From Ferdinandcohnia sp036965045 (lineage in GTDB: Bacteria > Bacillota > Bacilli > Bacillales > Bacillaceae_L), in contig NZ_JBALOV010000023.1 in assembly GCF_036965045.1 (NCBI RefSeq), positions 1 to 64,000 of the forward strand: a DNA stretch of 64,000 nt, read 5' to 3'. This document shows, in pieces, positions 1 to 7,885 of the stretch. How positions within the stretch are numbered: position 1 is the stretch's first letter; each line of letters begins with the position of its first letter. Below the pieces are notes generated by a model. It ran no database searches, was not told where the DNA came from, and saw only the letters and a program-made list of their open reading frames with translations. The position numbers and the translations under genes are program-made.

Positions 1-16
1 CCTACCTGCGGAGCCA
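1..16 (+). tRNA. tRNA-Asn, 3' end only
   Basis: The first 16 bases match the T-arm 3' strand, acceptor 3' strand (CTGCGGA), discriminator G and CCA of the Bacillus tRNA-Asn(GTT). The rest lies outside the window. Its position just before tRNA-Ser(GGA) agrees with the B. subtilis trnD order (Asn, Ser, Glu, Val, Met, Asp, Phe, Thr, Tyr). Confidence 0.75.
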
Positions 17-19
17 TTT

Positions 20-111
20 GGAGAGCTGTCCGAGTGGTCGAAGGAGCACGATTGGAAATCGTGTAGGCGGTCAACACTGTCTCAAGGGTTCAAATCCCTT
101 GCTCTCCGCCA
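20..111 (+). tRNA. tRNA-Ser(GGA)
   Basis: Acceptor strands GGAGAGC and GCTCTCC pair, the anticodon loop reads TTGGAAA giving anticodon GGA, a long variable arm is present as expected for a class II tRNA, and CCA is encoded. It reads UCC/UCU serine codons. Confidence 0.95.
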
Positions 112-142
112 TTATCTTTATTTTTTTGAAAAAAGGCAAGTT

Positions 143-160
143 GGCCCGTTGGTCAAGCGG
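143..160 (+). tRNA. tRNA-Glu(TTC), 5' fragment before assembly gap
   Basis: GGCCCGTTGGTCAAGCGG is the acceptor 5' strand and D-arm start of Bacillus tRNA-Glu. The remainder falls in the N run, so the anticodon is not visible and the identity rests on the 5' sequence and cluster order. Confidence 0.75.
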
Positions 161-276
161 NNNNNNNNNNNNNNNNNNNNNNNNNNNNNNNNNNNNNNNN
201 NNNNNNNNNNNNNNNNNNNNNNNNNNNNNNNNNNNNNNNNNNNNNNNNNNNNNNNNNNNNNNNNNNNNNNNNNNNN
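161..276. other. assembly gap (116 N)
   Basis: The run of 116 undetermined bases sits inside the tRNA cluster, between the start of tRNA-Glu and the end of tRNA-fMet. Completing those two tRNAs alone needs about 57 plus 60 bases, so the gap cannot also hold a spacer or the tRNA-Val expected from trnD order. The N length is probably an estimate, and open reading frames spanning it are meaningless. Confidence 0.95.
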
Positions 277-293
277 TCCTGCCCCCGCAACCA
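277..293 (+). tRNA. initiator tRNA-Met(CAT), 3' fragment after gap
   Basis: TCCTGCCCCCGCAACCA equals the T-arm 3' strand, acceptor 3' strand and CCA of the Bacillus initiator tRNA. The anticodon lies in the gap, so identity is by the 3' end and by cluster position before tRNA-Asp. Confidence 0.7.
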
Positions 294-394
294 AAAAACA
301 ACTAAAAAAGTTGTTGACTAGAACAAAAAGATATAGTAATATAGTATTTGTCTTGAAACAAAAGACGAAATATTTAATCAAGTCTTTTAATAAT

Positions 395-470
395 GGTCCC
401 GTGGTGTAGCGGTTAACATGCCTGCCTGTCACGCAGGAGATCGCCGGTTCGATCCCGGTCGGGACCGCCA
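395..470 (+). tRNA. tRNA-Asp(GTC)
   Basis: Acceptor GGTCCCG pairs with CGGGACC, the anticodon loop CTGTCAC gives GTC, and discriminator G plus CCA are encoded. Confidence 0.95.
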
Positions 471-485
471 TTATAATATATATGT

Positions 486-561
486 GGCTCAGTAGCTCAG
501 TCGGTAGAGCAAAGGACTGAAAATCCTTGTGTCGGCGGTTCGATTCCGTCCTGAGCCACCA
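486..561 (+). tRNA. tRNA-Phe(GAA)
   Basis: Acceptor GGCTCAG pairs with CTGAGCC, the anticodon is GAA in loop CTGAAAA, and CCA is encoded. Confidence 0.95.
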
Positions 562-568
562 TATTTGT

Positions 569-644
<76 letters not shown>

Positions 645-660
645 TTTTTATTTTATTAGT

Positions 661-745
661 GGAGGGGTAGCGAAGTGGCTAAACGCGGCGGACTGTAAAT
701 CCGCTCCCTCCGGGTTCGGCGGTTCGAATCCGTCCCCCTCCACCA
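661..745 (+). tRNA. tRNA-Tyr(GTA)
   Basis: Acceptor GGAGGGG pairs with CCCCTCC, anticodon GTA, a long variable arm as in bacterial tRNA-Tyr, and an encoded CCA. Confidence 0.95.
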
Positions 746-1070
746 TTTATGATTTTCGGAAAGCCTTTATTCTTTCTTTAGACAAGTTCAAAAGGATGAA
801 GTAGGCTATTTTTATGGAAATTGTACATAAAAGATAATGAAATTACTCATATTTTGAACTTGATTGTGCAAGATAATAAGGTAATTGAATAAACAGATTT
901 CCGAACATCAATTTGAGAATACTGAGAGCATTTATACTAGAGGTTTAAGATATTTAGTTTAATGTCGACGATATTTCGCGATATTTCCTGCTGAAATATT
1001 CCAAAATATCCTCTTGCGGTGAGTTTTCATGAAGCTTATTCGAAGATGAGGATTCATGAAGATTATTCAT
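746..1070. other. tRNA-free intergenic stretch inside the cluster
   Basis: About 325 AT-rich bases separate tRNA-Tyr from tRNA-Gln. In B. subtilis trnD, Trp and His tRNAs lie at this place; no cloverleaf is visible here. The stretch has short repeats: TTCATGAAG followed by CTTATTC or ATTATTC appears twice near 1025-1070, and GATATTTC copies plus a small inverted repeat (GATATTTCC..GAAATATTC) occur near 970-1005. No protein-coding gene is supported. Confidence 0.7.
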
Positions 1071-1145
1071 TGGGCTATAGCCAAGCGGTAAGGCAACGGA
1101 CTTTGACTCCGTCATTCGTAGGTTCGAATCCTGCTAGCCCAGCCA
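1071..1145 (+). tRNA. tRNA-Gln(TTG)
   Basis: Acceptor TGGGCTA pairs with TAGCCCA, the anticodon loop CTTTGAC gives TTG, and discriminator G plus CCA are encoded. Confidence 0.95.
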
Positions 1146-1150
1146 TTTTA

Positions 1151-1223
1151 GAGCCATTAGCTCAGTTGGTAGAGCATCTGACTTTTAATCAGAGGGTCGA
1201 AGGTTCGAGTCCTTCATGGCTCA
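1151..1223 (+). tRNA. tRNA-Lys(TTT), no encoded CCA
   Basis: Acceptor GAGCCAT pairs with ATGGCTC and the anticodon is TTT in loop CTTTTAA. After discriminator A the sequence continues TCTCTGA instead of CCA, unlike every other complete tRNA in the cluster, so the CCA end must be added after transcription. Confidence 0.93.
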
Positions 1224-1231
1224 TCTCTGAT

Positions 1232-1306
1232 GCGGAAGTAGTTCAGTGGTAGAACACCACCTTGCCAAGGTGGGGGTCGCGGGTTCGAATCCCGTCTTCC
1301 GCTCCA
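1232..1306 (+). tRNA. tRNA-Gly(GCC)
   Basis: Acceptor GCGGAAG pairs with CTTCCGC, the anticodon is GCC in loop TTGCCAA, discriminator T and CCA are encoded. Only eight bases separate it from tRNA-Lys. Confidence 0.95.
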
Positions 1307-1330
1307 TGAACTACTTCTATTTCATATTTT

Positions 1331-1406
1331 GGGGCCTTAGCTCAGCTGGGAGAGCGCCTGCTTTGCACGCAGGAGGTCAGCGGTTCGATCCCGCTAGGCT
1401 CCACCA
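1331..1406 (+). tRNA. tRNA-Ala(TGC)
   Basis: Acceptor GGGGCCT pairs with AGGCTCC (one wobble), the anticodon is TGC in loop TTTGCAC, and CCA is encoded. It is the last tRNA of the cluster and is followed by a terminator. Confidence 0.95.
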
Positions 1407-1424
1407 ATAGGATGTTATACACGG

Positions 1425-1452
1425 ATAAACCTAGTGAGGTTTATTTTTTTTT
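1425..1452 (+). terminator. terminator of the tRNA cluster
   Basis: ATAAACCT and AGGTTTAT form a hairpin with loop AGTG, followed directly by a run of T. Confidence 0.85.
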
Positions 1453-1580
1453 GCGTAAATTTGGAAATTTTCCCTACTCTCCCTCTTCCATAATGTATAG
1501 ATATACATGATTTTGTTGAGTTGAGTCATTTTAATGAAAGCAGTTACAATAGGGTATATGGGAGAAGGGGGCATTTATTC

Positions 1581-2483
1581 ATGAAAAAGGATATCTCAAT
1601 CATTGGCGTGCCGATGGACTTAGGCCAGATGCGTAGAGGGGTTGATATGGGGCCAAGTGCCATTCGTTATGCGGGCGTTGTTGAACGATTAGAAAGACTG
1701 GATTATGATATAGATGATTTAGGAGATATTGAAATTACGCGTCCAACTCGTGAGGAAGCTGCCAACGATGAAAATTTGAAAAATTTGGAGAAAGTGTCTG
1801 AAGCAAATGAAAAGCTGGCCGTGGCGGTTAATGAGGTCATAGAAAATGGCAGATTTCCACTTGTTTTAGGTGGTGATCATAGCATTGCTATCGGAACCCT
1901 TGCAGGTGTTTCTAAACACTATCAAAAGTTAGGAGTCATTTGGTATGATGCCCACGGCGATTTAAACACAGCCGATACCTCGCCATCTGGTAATATTCAC
2001 GGAATGCCACTTGCGGTAAGCCTTGGTATTGGTCATAAGCGTTTGACGGATATCGCAGGCTATCATCCAAAGGTTAAACCTGAAAATGTTGTCATTATCG
2101 GTGCAAGATCTCTCGACGAGGGCGAGAAACAGTTAATTAAACAGCTAGGGGTAAAAGTATATACGATGCATGAAATTGACCGTTTGGGTATGACAAAAGT
2201 TATGGAAGAAACGATTGATTATTTAAGAGAAAAAACAGATGGCGTACATTTATCTTTAGATTTAGATGGTCTTGATCCACATGATGCACCAGGTGTGGGA
2301 ACCCCGGTGCTTGGCGGAATCAGTTATCGTGAAAGCCATTTAGCGATGGAAATGCTTGAGGAATCAAAATTAATTACTTCTGCTGAATTCGTTGAAGTTA
2401 ATCCAATTTTAGATGATAAAAATAAAACTGCTTCCGTTGCAGTTGCATTAATGGGCTCTTTGTTTGGAGAAAAACTTTTATAA
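1581..2483 (+). CDS. rocF: arginase (RocF)
   Basis: Arginase hydrolyses L-arginine to ornithine and urea in the cytoplasm, the first step of arginine use as nitrogen source. The 300-residue length fits Bacillus RocF. Binuclear manganese motifs of the ureohydrolase family are visible in order: GGDHSIAIG near residue 100, YDAHGDLNT near 125, and SLDLDGLDP near 227, with EFVEVNP near the C terminus. The ATG at 1581 is chosen because an AGAAGGGGG ribosome site lies about ten bases upstream; a TTG at 1521 in frame has no such site. The gene stands alone between the tRNA cluster and sigW, the arrangement seen in several non-subtilis Bacillaceae. A terminator follows. Confidence 0.95.
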   Translation: MKKDISIIGVPMDLGQMRRGVDMGPSAIRYAGVVERLERLDYDIDDLGDIEITRPTREEAANDENLKNLEKVSEANEKLAVAVNEVIENGRFPLVLGGDHSIAIGTLAGVSKHYQKLGVIWYDAHGDLNTADTSPSGNIHGMPLAVSLGIGHKRLTDIAGYHPKVKPENVVIIGARSLDEGEKQLIKQLGVKVYTMHEIDRLGMTKVMEETIDYLREKTDGVHLSLDLDGLDPHDAPGVGTPVLGGISYRESHLAMEMLEESKLITSAEFVEVNPILDDKNKTASVAVALMGSLFGEKLL

Positions 2484-2488
2484 GCACA

Positions 2489-2526
2489 TGACAGTATCTC
2501 GGGAATAAGAGGTACTGTGTTTTTTT
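2489..2526 (+). terminator. terminator after rocF
   Basis: ACAGTATCTC and GAGGTACTGT pair around GGGAATAA (one G-U), followed by G and T7. Confidence 0.85.
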
Positions 2527-2595
2527 ATTTTAAAGATTTGATTTCCTGCCACATAAACTAGCCAAAATTTGTTAAAATGAAACTTATGGAGAAAA

Positions 2596-2621
2596 TGAAA
2601 CCTTTTTGAAGGTCAATCGTA
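2596..2621 (+). promoter_or_regulatory. SigW autoregulated promoter
   Basis: TGAAAC, exactly 16 bases, then CGTA: the known ECF SigW promoter consensus. It lies 35 bases upstream of the sigW start codon, so sigW-rsiW should be autoregulated. Confidence 0.9.
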
Positions 2622-2656
2622 AATAATGATACCCGCAGTGGCGGAGGTATATAAAA

Positions 2657-3220
2657 ATGGAGACAATCATTAAAAACAGAATCAGGCAGATAAAAAATGG
2701 AGATCAAAATGCATTTGCGGAGATAGTAGAATTTTACAAAGACAAGGTGTTTCAAATATGCTATCGTATGCTTGGAAACAGACATGAGGCAGAGGATATT
2801 GCACAGGAAGCCTTTATTCGGGCATATGTTAATATTCATAGCTATGACTTGAATAAAAAGTTTTCCACTTGGCTATATCGGATAGCAACGAATCTGTCAA
2901 TTGACCGCATTCGTAAGAAAAAACCTGACTACTATCTAGATGCAGAACTTGCAGGCTCAGATGGACTAACTATGTATTCACAGATTGCCGCAGATGCCGC
3001 ATTACCGGAGGACGAGCTAGAGACGATGGAGCTTCAAGAATTAATTCAAGCGGAAATCATGAAGCTTCCAGATAAGTATCGTTCGGTTATTGTTTTAAAA
3101 TACATCGAGGAGTTTTCACTTAAGGAAATCAGTGAAATTCTTGACCTGCCTGTGGGTACGGTAAAGACAAGAATTCACAGAGGACGTGAAGCTTTACGAA
3201 ACCAGCTTCGACATGTATAG
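2657..3220 (+). CDS. sigW: ECF RNA polymerase sigma factor SigW
   Basis: SigW directs transcription of genes that answer cell-envelope stress (alkaline shock, antimicrobial peptides, cell-wall antibiotics). The 187-residue protein has a sigma-2 region at about 20-95, including the DIAQEAFIRAY and FSTWLYRIATNLSIDRIRK segments, and a sigma-4 helix-turn-helix at about 130-180 (SLKEISEILDLPVGTVKTRIHRGR). The start has a GGCGGAGG ribosome site. A consensus SigW promoter precedes it and rsiW follows after 13 bases, the conserved arrangement in Bacillus. Confidence 0.96.
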   Translation: METIIKNRIRQIKNGDQNAFAEIVEFYKDKVFQICYRMLGNRHEAEDIAQEAFIRAYVNIHSYDLNKKFSTWLYRIATNLSIDRIRKKKPDYYLDAELAGSDGLTMYSQIAADAALPEDELETMELQELIQAEIMKLPDKYRSVIVLKYIEEFSLKEISEILDLPVGTVKTRIHRGREALRNQLRHV

Positions 3221-3233
3221 GGGTGAGAAAAAA

Positions 3234-3857
3234 ATGAACTGTTCAGAAAACAACATGATTGAATTAATGCATAATTACCTGGATGAAGACATTTCTGAAG
3301 AGGAAGAGAAGCTACTACGTGAGCATTTGCATGTATGCGAAGCATGCCATCAACATTTTCACGAGCTAAAGAAAACCATTGCGTTGGTACAAAGTACTTC
3401 TCACATTTCCGCACCTAACGATTTCACATTAAAGGTCATGCAAAATCTACCGAAGGAAAAACGTACCGTGAGTTTTAGACGCTGGTTTAGAGAGCATCCA
3501 ATGCTAACTGCAGCTTCCCTTTTTCTTTTATTAATGGCAGGGAGTCTTTTTTCAGTCTGGAGTGAAAGTGAGCAATTCTCTGTTTCCAAGCAACCTAATT
3601 TAATCGTTGAAAACAATACTGTGATTGTTCCTGAAGGCGAAACCGTGAAAGGCGATGTTGTTGTAAAGAACGGAAAGATCGTAATTGAGGGAGACGTAGA
3701 GGGAGATGTCACGGTGATTAATGGGGAGAATTATATGGCAAAAGCCGGAAATGTTACAGGTGAAATCAAAGAAGTTAACCAAATGTTCGAGTGGCTTTGG
3801 TACCATATAAAAAAGGTAGGAACAGATGCAATCAGCATATTTGATAATGAAGAATAG
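3234..3857 (+). CDS. rsiW: anti-sigma-W factor RsiW
   Basis: RsiW holds SigW inactive at the membrane until regulated proteolysis releases it. The 207 residues match the B. subtilis protein (208). A zinc-binding anti-sigma domain with the H-x3-C-x2-C signature (HLHVCEAC, about residues 30-37) precedes one membrane segment near residues 88-107 (MLTAASLFLLLMAGSLFSVW), and the C terminus is extracytoplasmic. ATG 3234 is preceded by AGGGGTGAG; an upstream in-frame ATG lies inside sigW without a proper site. It is co-transcribed with sigW. Confidence 0.94.
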   Translation: MNCSENNMIELMHNYLDEDISEEEEKLLREHLHVCEACHQHFHELKKTIALVQSTSHISAPNDFTLKVMQNLPKEKRTVSFRRWFREHPMLTAASLFLLLMAGSLFSVWSESEQFSVSKQPNLIVENNTVIVPEGETVKGDVVVKNGKIVIEGDVEGDVTVINGENYMAKAGNVTGEIKEVNQMFEWLWYHIKKVGTDAISIFDNEE

Positions 3858-3883
3858 GCCATCGGACACGGTGGTCTTTTTTT
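3856..3883 (+). terminator. terminator after rsiW
   Basis: AGGCCATC and GGTGGTCT pair with two wobbles, followed by T7. Confidence 0.7.
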
Positions 3884-3920
3884 AGCTGGAAATTAAGCTT
3901 TTCTTCCTACCAATTTGTAA

Positions 3921-3948
3921 TTGGTACATGAAAGTTATATGATATAAT
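3921..3948 (+). promoter_or_regulatory. probable SigA promoter of cdaA-cdaR-glmM
   Basis: TTGGTA and TATAAT are separated by 16 bases, 50 bases upstream of cdaA, directly after the rsiW terminator. Confidence 0.6.
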
Positions 3949-3998
3949 ATTATAGCTAACTATGTATTTTCGGATTATTTCATAGAGGAAGTGTGAGA

Positions 3999-4820
3999 AT
4001 GTCATTTAATGAACTCCCATTATTAGGTTACCTCGGCATTTTTTTAGATGTTCTCCTTGTCTGGTATGTGATATATAAATTACTCTCCCTCATTCGCGGA
4101 ACAAAAGCTGTTCAGTTATTGAAGGGTATTATTGTCATTGTTTTTATCCGCTTATTAAGTAGCCTATTAGAATTACATACATTGTTTTGGTTAGTGGACC
4201 AGGTGATGGATTGGGGATTCCTGGCGATTATCGTTATCTTCCAGCCTGAGTTACGAAGGGCATTGGAACAGCTGGGTCGTGGAAAAATATTCTCAAGAAG
4301 TGGTATGGATGAAGATGACCAGCAGGTAAAATTAATAGAAGCCGTTACAAAAGCTACAGATTATATGGCAAAACGCCGTATTGGAGCGCTCATTTCGATT
4401 GAAAGACAAACGGGAATGGGGGATTATGTGGAGACAGGAATTCCACTAAATTCAGCGATTTCATCTGAGTTGCTAATCAATATTTTTATTCCCAATACGC
4501 CTCTACATGATGGGGCCGTCATTATCCAAAGAAATCAGGTAGCCGCTGCCGCTTGTTATTTACCGCTTTCGGAGAGTCCGTTTATTTCAAAGGAATTGGG
4601 AACACGTCACCGAGCAGCACTTGGGATTAGTGAGGTAACAGACAGCATTACTATTGTAGTATCAGAAGAGACAGGGGCTGTGTCCTTAACAAAGAACGGG
4701 GAATTGCACCGTGATTTGAAACCTGAAGCATTTCGAGATTTACTAAAACAAGAACTAATCACGAACGAAAGCATTACCTCTCATCCACTTTGGCAATGGA
4801 GGGGGAAAAAGAATGGATAA
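3999..4820 (+). CDS. cdaA: diadenylate cyclase CdaA
   Basis: CdaA is the membrane-bound housekeeping enzyme that condenses two ATP into cyclic di-AMP, an essential messenger for potassium and osmotic balance. The 273 residues equal the B. subtilis length. Three membrane helices occupy about residues 8-95, followed by a DAC domain with the catalytic DGA (LHDGAVII, near 170) and RHR (GTRHRAALG, near 205) motifs. ATG 3999 sits 8 bases after AGAGGAA; a GTG six bases earlier is too close. Its stop overlaps the start of cdaR by 8 bases, and glmM follows, the conserved cdaA-cdaR-glmM operon. Confidence 0.96.
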   Translation: MSFNELPLLGYLGIFLDVLLVWYVIYKLLSLIRGTKAVQLLKGIIVIVFIRLLSSLLELHTLFWLVDQVMDWGFLAIIVIFQPELRRALEQLGRGKIFSRSGMDEDDQQVKLIEAVTKATDYMAKRRIGALISIERQTGMGDYVETGIPLNSAISSELLINIFIPNTPLHDGAVIIQRNQVAAAACYLPLSESPFISKELGTRHRAALGISEVTDSITIVVSEETGAVSLTKNGELHRDLKPEAFRDLLKQELITNESITSHPLWQWRGKKNG

Positions 4821-6051
4821 ATTAATTGATAACCGCTGGGTTACACGGATTATTGCATTGTTAATTGCTTTGCTCTTATTTGCATCTGTCAGTTTTGAAA
4901 ATCAACCTTCTTCCAAGAGTCCTGCAGGAATACCGTTATTTTCAAATTACACGGAAACATTGACGGAGATTCCGGTTAATACATACTATGATGATCAAAA
5001 TTTAGTGGTATCGGGAGTTCCTCAATATGTAAACGTCACGATAGAAGGTCCATCGGGAGTTACCAAAAGAGAAGGTCTTCAAAAAGAAATTGAAGTGTTT
5101 GCAGACTTGACGCAGCTATCAGTTGGCACTCATAAAGTGAAGCTACAATATCGCAATATATCTGATAAAATTAAAGTGAAAATTGATCCTGCCGAAATAA
5201 CCGTTGTCATTCAGGAAAAAGTGACAAAGGAATTTCCAGTTGAAGTCGATTTTGTTAACCGCGATCAGGTTGAAGAGGGATACACGATTGAACAGCCAAT
5301 CGTATCACCTCGAGTTGTTAAAATAACCGGAGCCCTAGAGGAAATCGAAAGAATTGCCTTAGTCAAAACAGTTGTAGACCTTAAGGGAGTTACGGAAACA
5401 TTTAAACAGGAATCAAGAGTAGCTGTGTATGATAAAAATCAAAATGTATTGTCAGTAACAGTTGAACCAAGTGTTGTTGAAATTACGGTTCCAATTGTTA
5501 GCCCAAATAAATCCGTAGCATTTACCCTTAAGGAAAAGGGAAAGCTTGCGGATGGGCTAAGTTTAGTTAAGATCACGCAAACGCCAAATCAGGTTACAAT
5601 ATTTGGTCCAAAAGAGGTCATTGATGAAATTTCTTCTATTGAAGGTGAAATTGACCTTGACAAAATAAAGGAAGATTCTACGATTAAAGTGAAGGTTCCG
5701 ATACCAAAAGGGGTTTTCTACGTATCTCCACAAGAAATTGAAGTAACAGTCGATGTCGAAGAGGAGATATCGGAAACCTTCTCAGATTTATCTATTAGGA
5801 GTCAAGGCCTAGGTGCCCAGTATGCACTAACATTTTTAAACCCGGAAACAGGGACCCTAAGTTTAGAGATTCAAGGTGCGCCAAGTGTTATACAAGGGAC
5901 AAGTTCTACTAATCTTGATGTATTTATCGATGTGACCAATCTAGAAATTGGAGAACACGATGTAGATATAGAAGTGATAGGCCCAGACAATGTAACGTGG
6001 GCATTACCTCAAGAAAAGGCAAAGATACGAATCACCGAAATAGAAGGGTAA
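4813..6051 (+). CDS. cdaR: CdaA regulator CdaR (YbbR-domain protein)
   Basis: CdaR binds and tunes CdaA from outside the membrane. The 412-residue protein has an N-terminal membrane anchor (about residues 11-26, RIIALLIALLLFASVSF) and then extracytoplasmic YbbR repeats, recognisable by recurring segments such as VNVTIEGPSG, VVKITGALEEI and VTIFGPKEVIDEI spaced about 85 residues apart. It is shorter than B. subtilis CdaR (483), probably by C-terminal truncation of the last repeat or tail. It overlaps cdaA by 8 bases and is followed 32 bases later by glmM. Confidence 0.93.
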   Translation: MDKLIDNRWVTRIIALLIALLLFASVSFENQPSSKSPAGIPLFSNYTETLTEIPVNTYYDDQNLVVSGVPQYVNVTIEGPSGVTKREGLQKEIEVFADLTQLSVGTHKVKLQYRNISDKIKVKIDPAEITVVIQEKVTKEFPVEVDFVNRDQVEEGYTIEQPIVSPRVVKITGALEEIERIALVKTVVDLKGVTETFKQESRVAVYDKNQNVLSVTVEPSVVEITVPIVSPNKSVAFTLKEKGKLADGLSLVKITQTPNQVTIFGPKEVIDEISSIEGEIDLDKIKEDSTIKVKVPIPKGVFYVSPQEIEVTVDVEEEISETFSDLSIRSQGLGAQYALTFLNPETGTLSLEIQGAPSVIQGTSSTNLDVFIDVTNLEIGEHDVDIEVIGPDNVTWALPQEKAKIRITEIEG

Positions 6052-6083
6052 GGAAGTATCTGCAAAAGGAGAGATCATTTAAA

Positions 6084-7430
6084 ATGGGAAAATATTTTGG
6101 TACAGATGGAGTACGTGGTGTTGCAAACAGTGAATTAACTCCAGAGCTTGCGTTCAAGGTTGGAAGATTTGGAGGTTATGTATTAACAAAAGATAAAGAA
6201 AGACCAAAGGTTTTAATTGGCCGCGATACTCGTATTTCCGGTCATATGCTAGAAGGAGCTCTTGTAGCAGGTCTATTATCCATTGGGGCGGAGGTTATGC
6301 GTTTAGGTGTAATCTCTACACCTGGGGTAGCTTATTTAACCAAGGCTTTAGGTGCCGAAGCAGGCGTGATGATTTCTGCATCACATAACCCCGTCCAAGA
6401 TAATGGAATTAAGTTCTTTGGTCCGGACGGCTTTAAGCTTTCTGATGAACAAGAAAATGAAATCGAATCTCTCTTGGACTTACCTGAAGATCAGCTTCCA
6501 CGTCCAGTTGGGGCTGAATTAGGACAGGTAAATGACTATTTCGAGGGTGGCCAAAAATATCTTCAATTCTTAAAGCAAACAGTAGACGAGGATTTCACAG
6601 GTATCCATGTGGCATTAGACTGCGCTCACGGAGCAACGTCTTCCCTAGCAACGCATTTATTTGCTGACCTAGATGCAGATATTTCAACAATGGGAACATC
6701 TCCAAATGGACTAAATATCAATGATGGAGTGGGTTCTACACACCCTGAGGCCCTAGCTGCATTTTTAAAGGAAAAAGGTGCAGATGTAGGACTTGCATTT
6801 GATGGTGATGGCGATCGTCTCATCGCGATTGATGAAAACGGGGAAATCGTTGATGGAGACCAAATCATGTATATTTGTGCAAAATATATGAAAGAACAAG
6901 GCCGATTAAAGCAGCAAACGATTGTTTCTACGGTTATGAGTAATTTAGGCTTCTATAAAGCATTAGAAGAAAATGATATTGCGAGTGTGCAAACAGCCGT
7001 TGGTGACCGCTATGTTGTAGAGGAAATGAAGAAGAGTGGATATATTCTAGGTGGGGAACAATCTGGTCATATTATTTTCCTTGATTACAATACAACTGGA
7101 GACGGACTTTTAACAGGTTTACAATTAGTGAATATCATGCAAAGCACAAAGAAACCTTTATCACAGCTTGCAAGTGAAATGAAAAAATTCCCGCAGCTCT
7201 TAGTGAACGTAAGGGTAACAGATAAATACCATGTTACAGATAATCCTGTGATCAAAGCAGTTATCGAACAGGTTGAAGCTGAAATGAACGGAAATGGTCG
7301 AATCTTAGTACGTCCTTCCGGAACTGAGCCACTAGTAAGGGTCATGGCAGAAGCTCCAACAGAAGAACAATGTAAGGAATATGTAGACCGTATCGTAGCG
7401 GTTGTAAAAACTGAAATGGGTGCAGAGTAA
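6084..7430 (+). CDS. glmM: phosphoglucosamine mutase GlmM
   Basis: GlmM interconverts glucosamine-6-phosphate and glucosamine-1-phosphate for UDP-GlcNAc and peptidoglycan synthesis. The 448 residues match the family. The phosphoserine loop ISASHNP is near residue 100, the metal-binding DGDGDR loop near 240, the sugar-binding GGEQSGH near 325, and the phosphate-binding RPSGTEPLVRVM near 410. ATG 6084 lies 12 bases after AAAGGAGAG. GlmM also complexes with CdaA and lowers its activity, which explains the operon. Confidence 0.97.
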   Translation: MGKYFGTDGVRGVANSELTPELAFKVGRFGGYVLTKDKERPKVLIGRDTRISGHMLEGALVAGLLSIGAEVMRLGVISTPGVAYLTKALGAEAGVMISASHNPVQDNGIKFFGPDGFKLSDEQENEIESLLDLPEDQLPRPVGAELGQVNDYFEGGQKYLQFLKQTVDEDFTGIHVALDCAHGATSSLATHLFADLDADISTMGTSPNGLNINDGVGSTHPEALAAFLKEKGADVGLAFDGDGDRLIAIDENGEIVDGDQIMYICAKYMKEQGRLKQQTIVSTVMSNLGFYKALEENDIASVQTAVGDRYVVEEMKKSGYILGGEQSGHIIFLDYNTTGDGLLTGLQLVNIMQSTKKPLSQLASEMKKFPQLLVNVRVTDKYHVTDNPVIKAVIEQVEAEMNGNGRILVRPSGTEPLVRVMAEAPTEEQCKEYVDRIVAVVKTEMGAE

Positions 7431-7460
7431 AATTTTGAACCTTCTTATACAAATTCATTA

Positions 7461-7508
7461 AAAATATGCAAACTTGGCACAACATGTTCCAAGTTTGCAT
7501 ATTTTTTT
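7461..7508 (+). terminator. terminator after glmM
   Basis: A 16-bp perfect stem (AAATATGCAAACTTGG with its complement) with an 11-base loop, then a T run. It separates the glmM operon from glmS. Confidence 0.92.
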
Positions 7509-7538
7509 AATACATGGAAGATTCATTCCATGTTTTCA

Positions 7539-7568
7539 TTGACGAATTTAGTTTTTCTGTTGTATGAT
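7539..7568 (+). promoter_or_regulatory. probable glmS promoter
   Basis: TTGACG and TATGAT with an 18-base spacer, about 50 bases upstream of the ribozyme cleavage site. Confidence 0.65.
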
Positions 7569-7610
7569 TGTTCTTGTTCATTTTTGAAAGGAGGATCGAG
7601 ATAGAAAATT

Positions 7611-7790
7611 TCATTTAAAGCGCCCGAACTAAACCATGAACGGAAGGAGTAACAATGCATAGGCTATTGTTACAGGTTTAGTTGACGAGGAGGAGGTTTA
7701 TCGAAAATTCGGCGGATGCCTCCCGGTTGTCATCAATCACGACCGTAATTCCTTTTAAGTAAAACAGAGGGGTGACTCTCTGCACAAACG
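7611..7790 (+). promoter_or_regulatory. glmS ribozyme riboswitch
   Basis: The leader contains the conserved glmS ribozyme blocks in order: AGCGCCCGAACTAAACC (7619 on), GACGAGGAGGAGGTTTATCG, CGGCGGATGCCTCCCGG, and AACAGAGGGGTGACTCTCTG ending near 7782. Glucosamine-6-phosphate acts as coenzyme for self-cleavage, predicted between A7619 and G7620, which marks the mRNA for decay and closes the feedback loop on GlmS. Confidence 0.96.
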
Positions 7791-7823
7791 AAAGGAAATG
7801 ATTGAGAAACTAGATAAATACGA

Positions 7824-7868
7824 AAAAAAGGGGCAAGTTAGCCCCGTGCTTTCTTGTTCCCTTTTTTA
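7824..7868 (+). terminator. terminator-like hairpin between ribozyme and glmS
   Basis: AAAAAGGGGCAAG can pair with CTTGTTCCCTTTTTT across 18 bases, with a competing inner GGGGC..GCCCC stem, and a T run follows. It ends about 10 bases before the glmS ribosome site. It may attenuate transcription or protect the 5' end. Confidence 0.6.
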
Positions 7869-7885
7869 GGGAGGAAACTTATTTT

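Noticed and set aside
18..471. Open frames across the tRNA cluster and the N run on both strands
   Set aside because: They translate tRNA sequence and undetermined bases; no ribosome sites or coding signals.
1019..1252. 77-codon frame over tRNA-Gln, -Lys and -Gly
   Set aside because: Entirely explained by tRNA genes.
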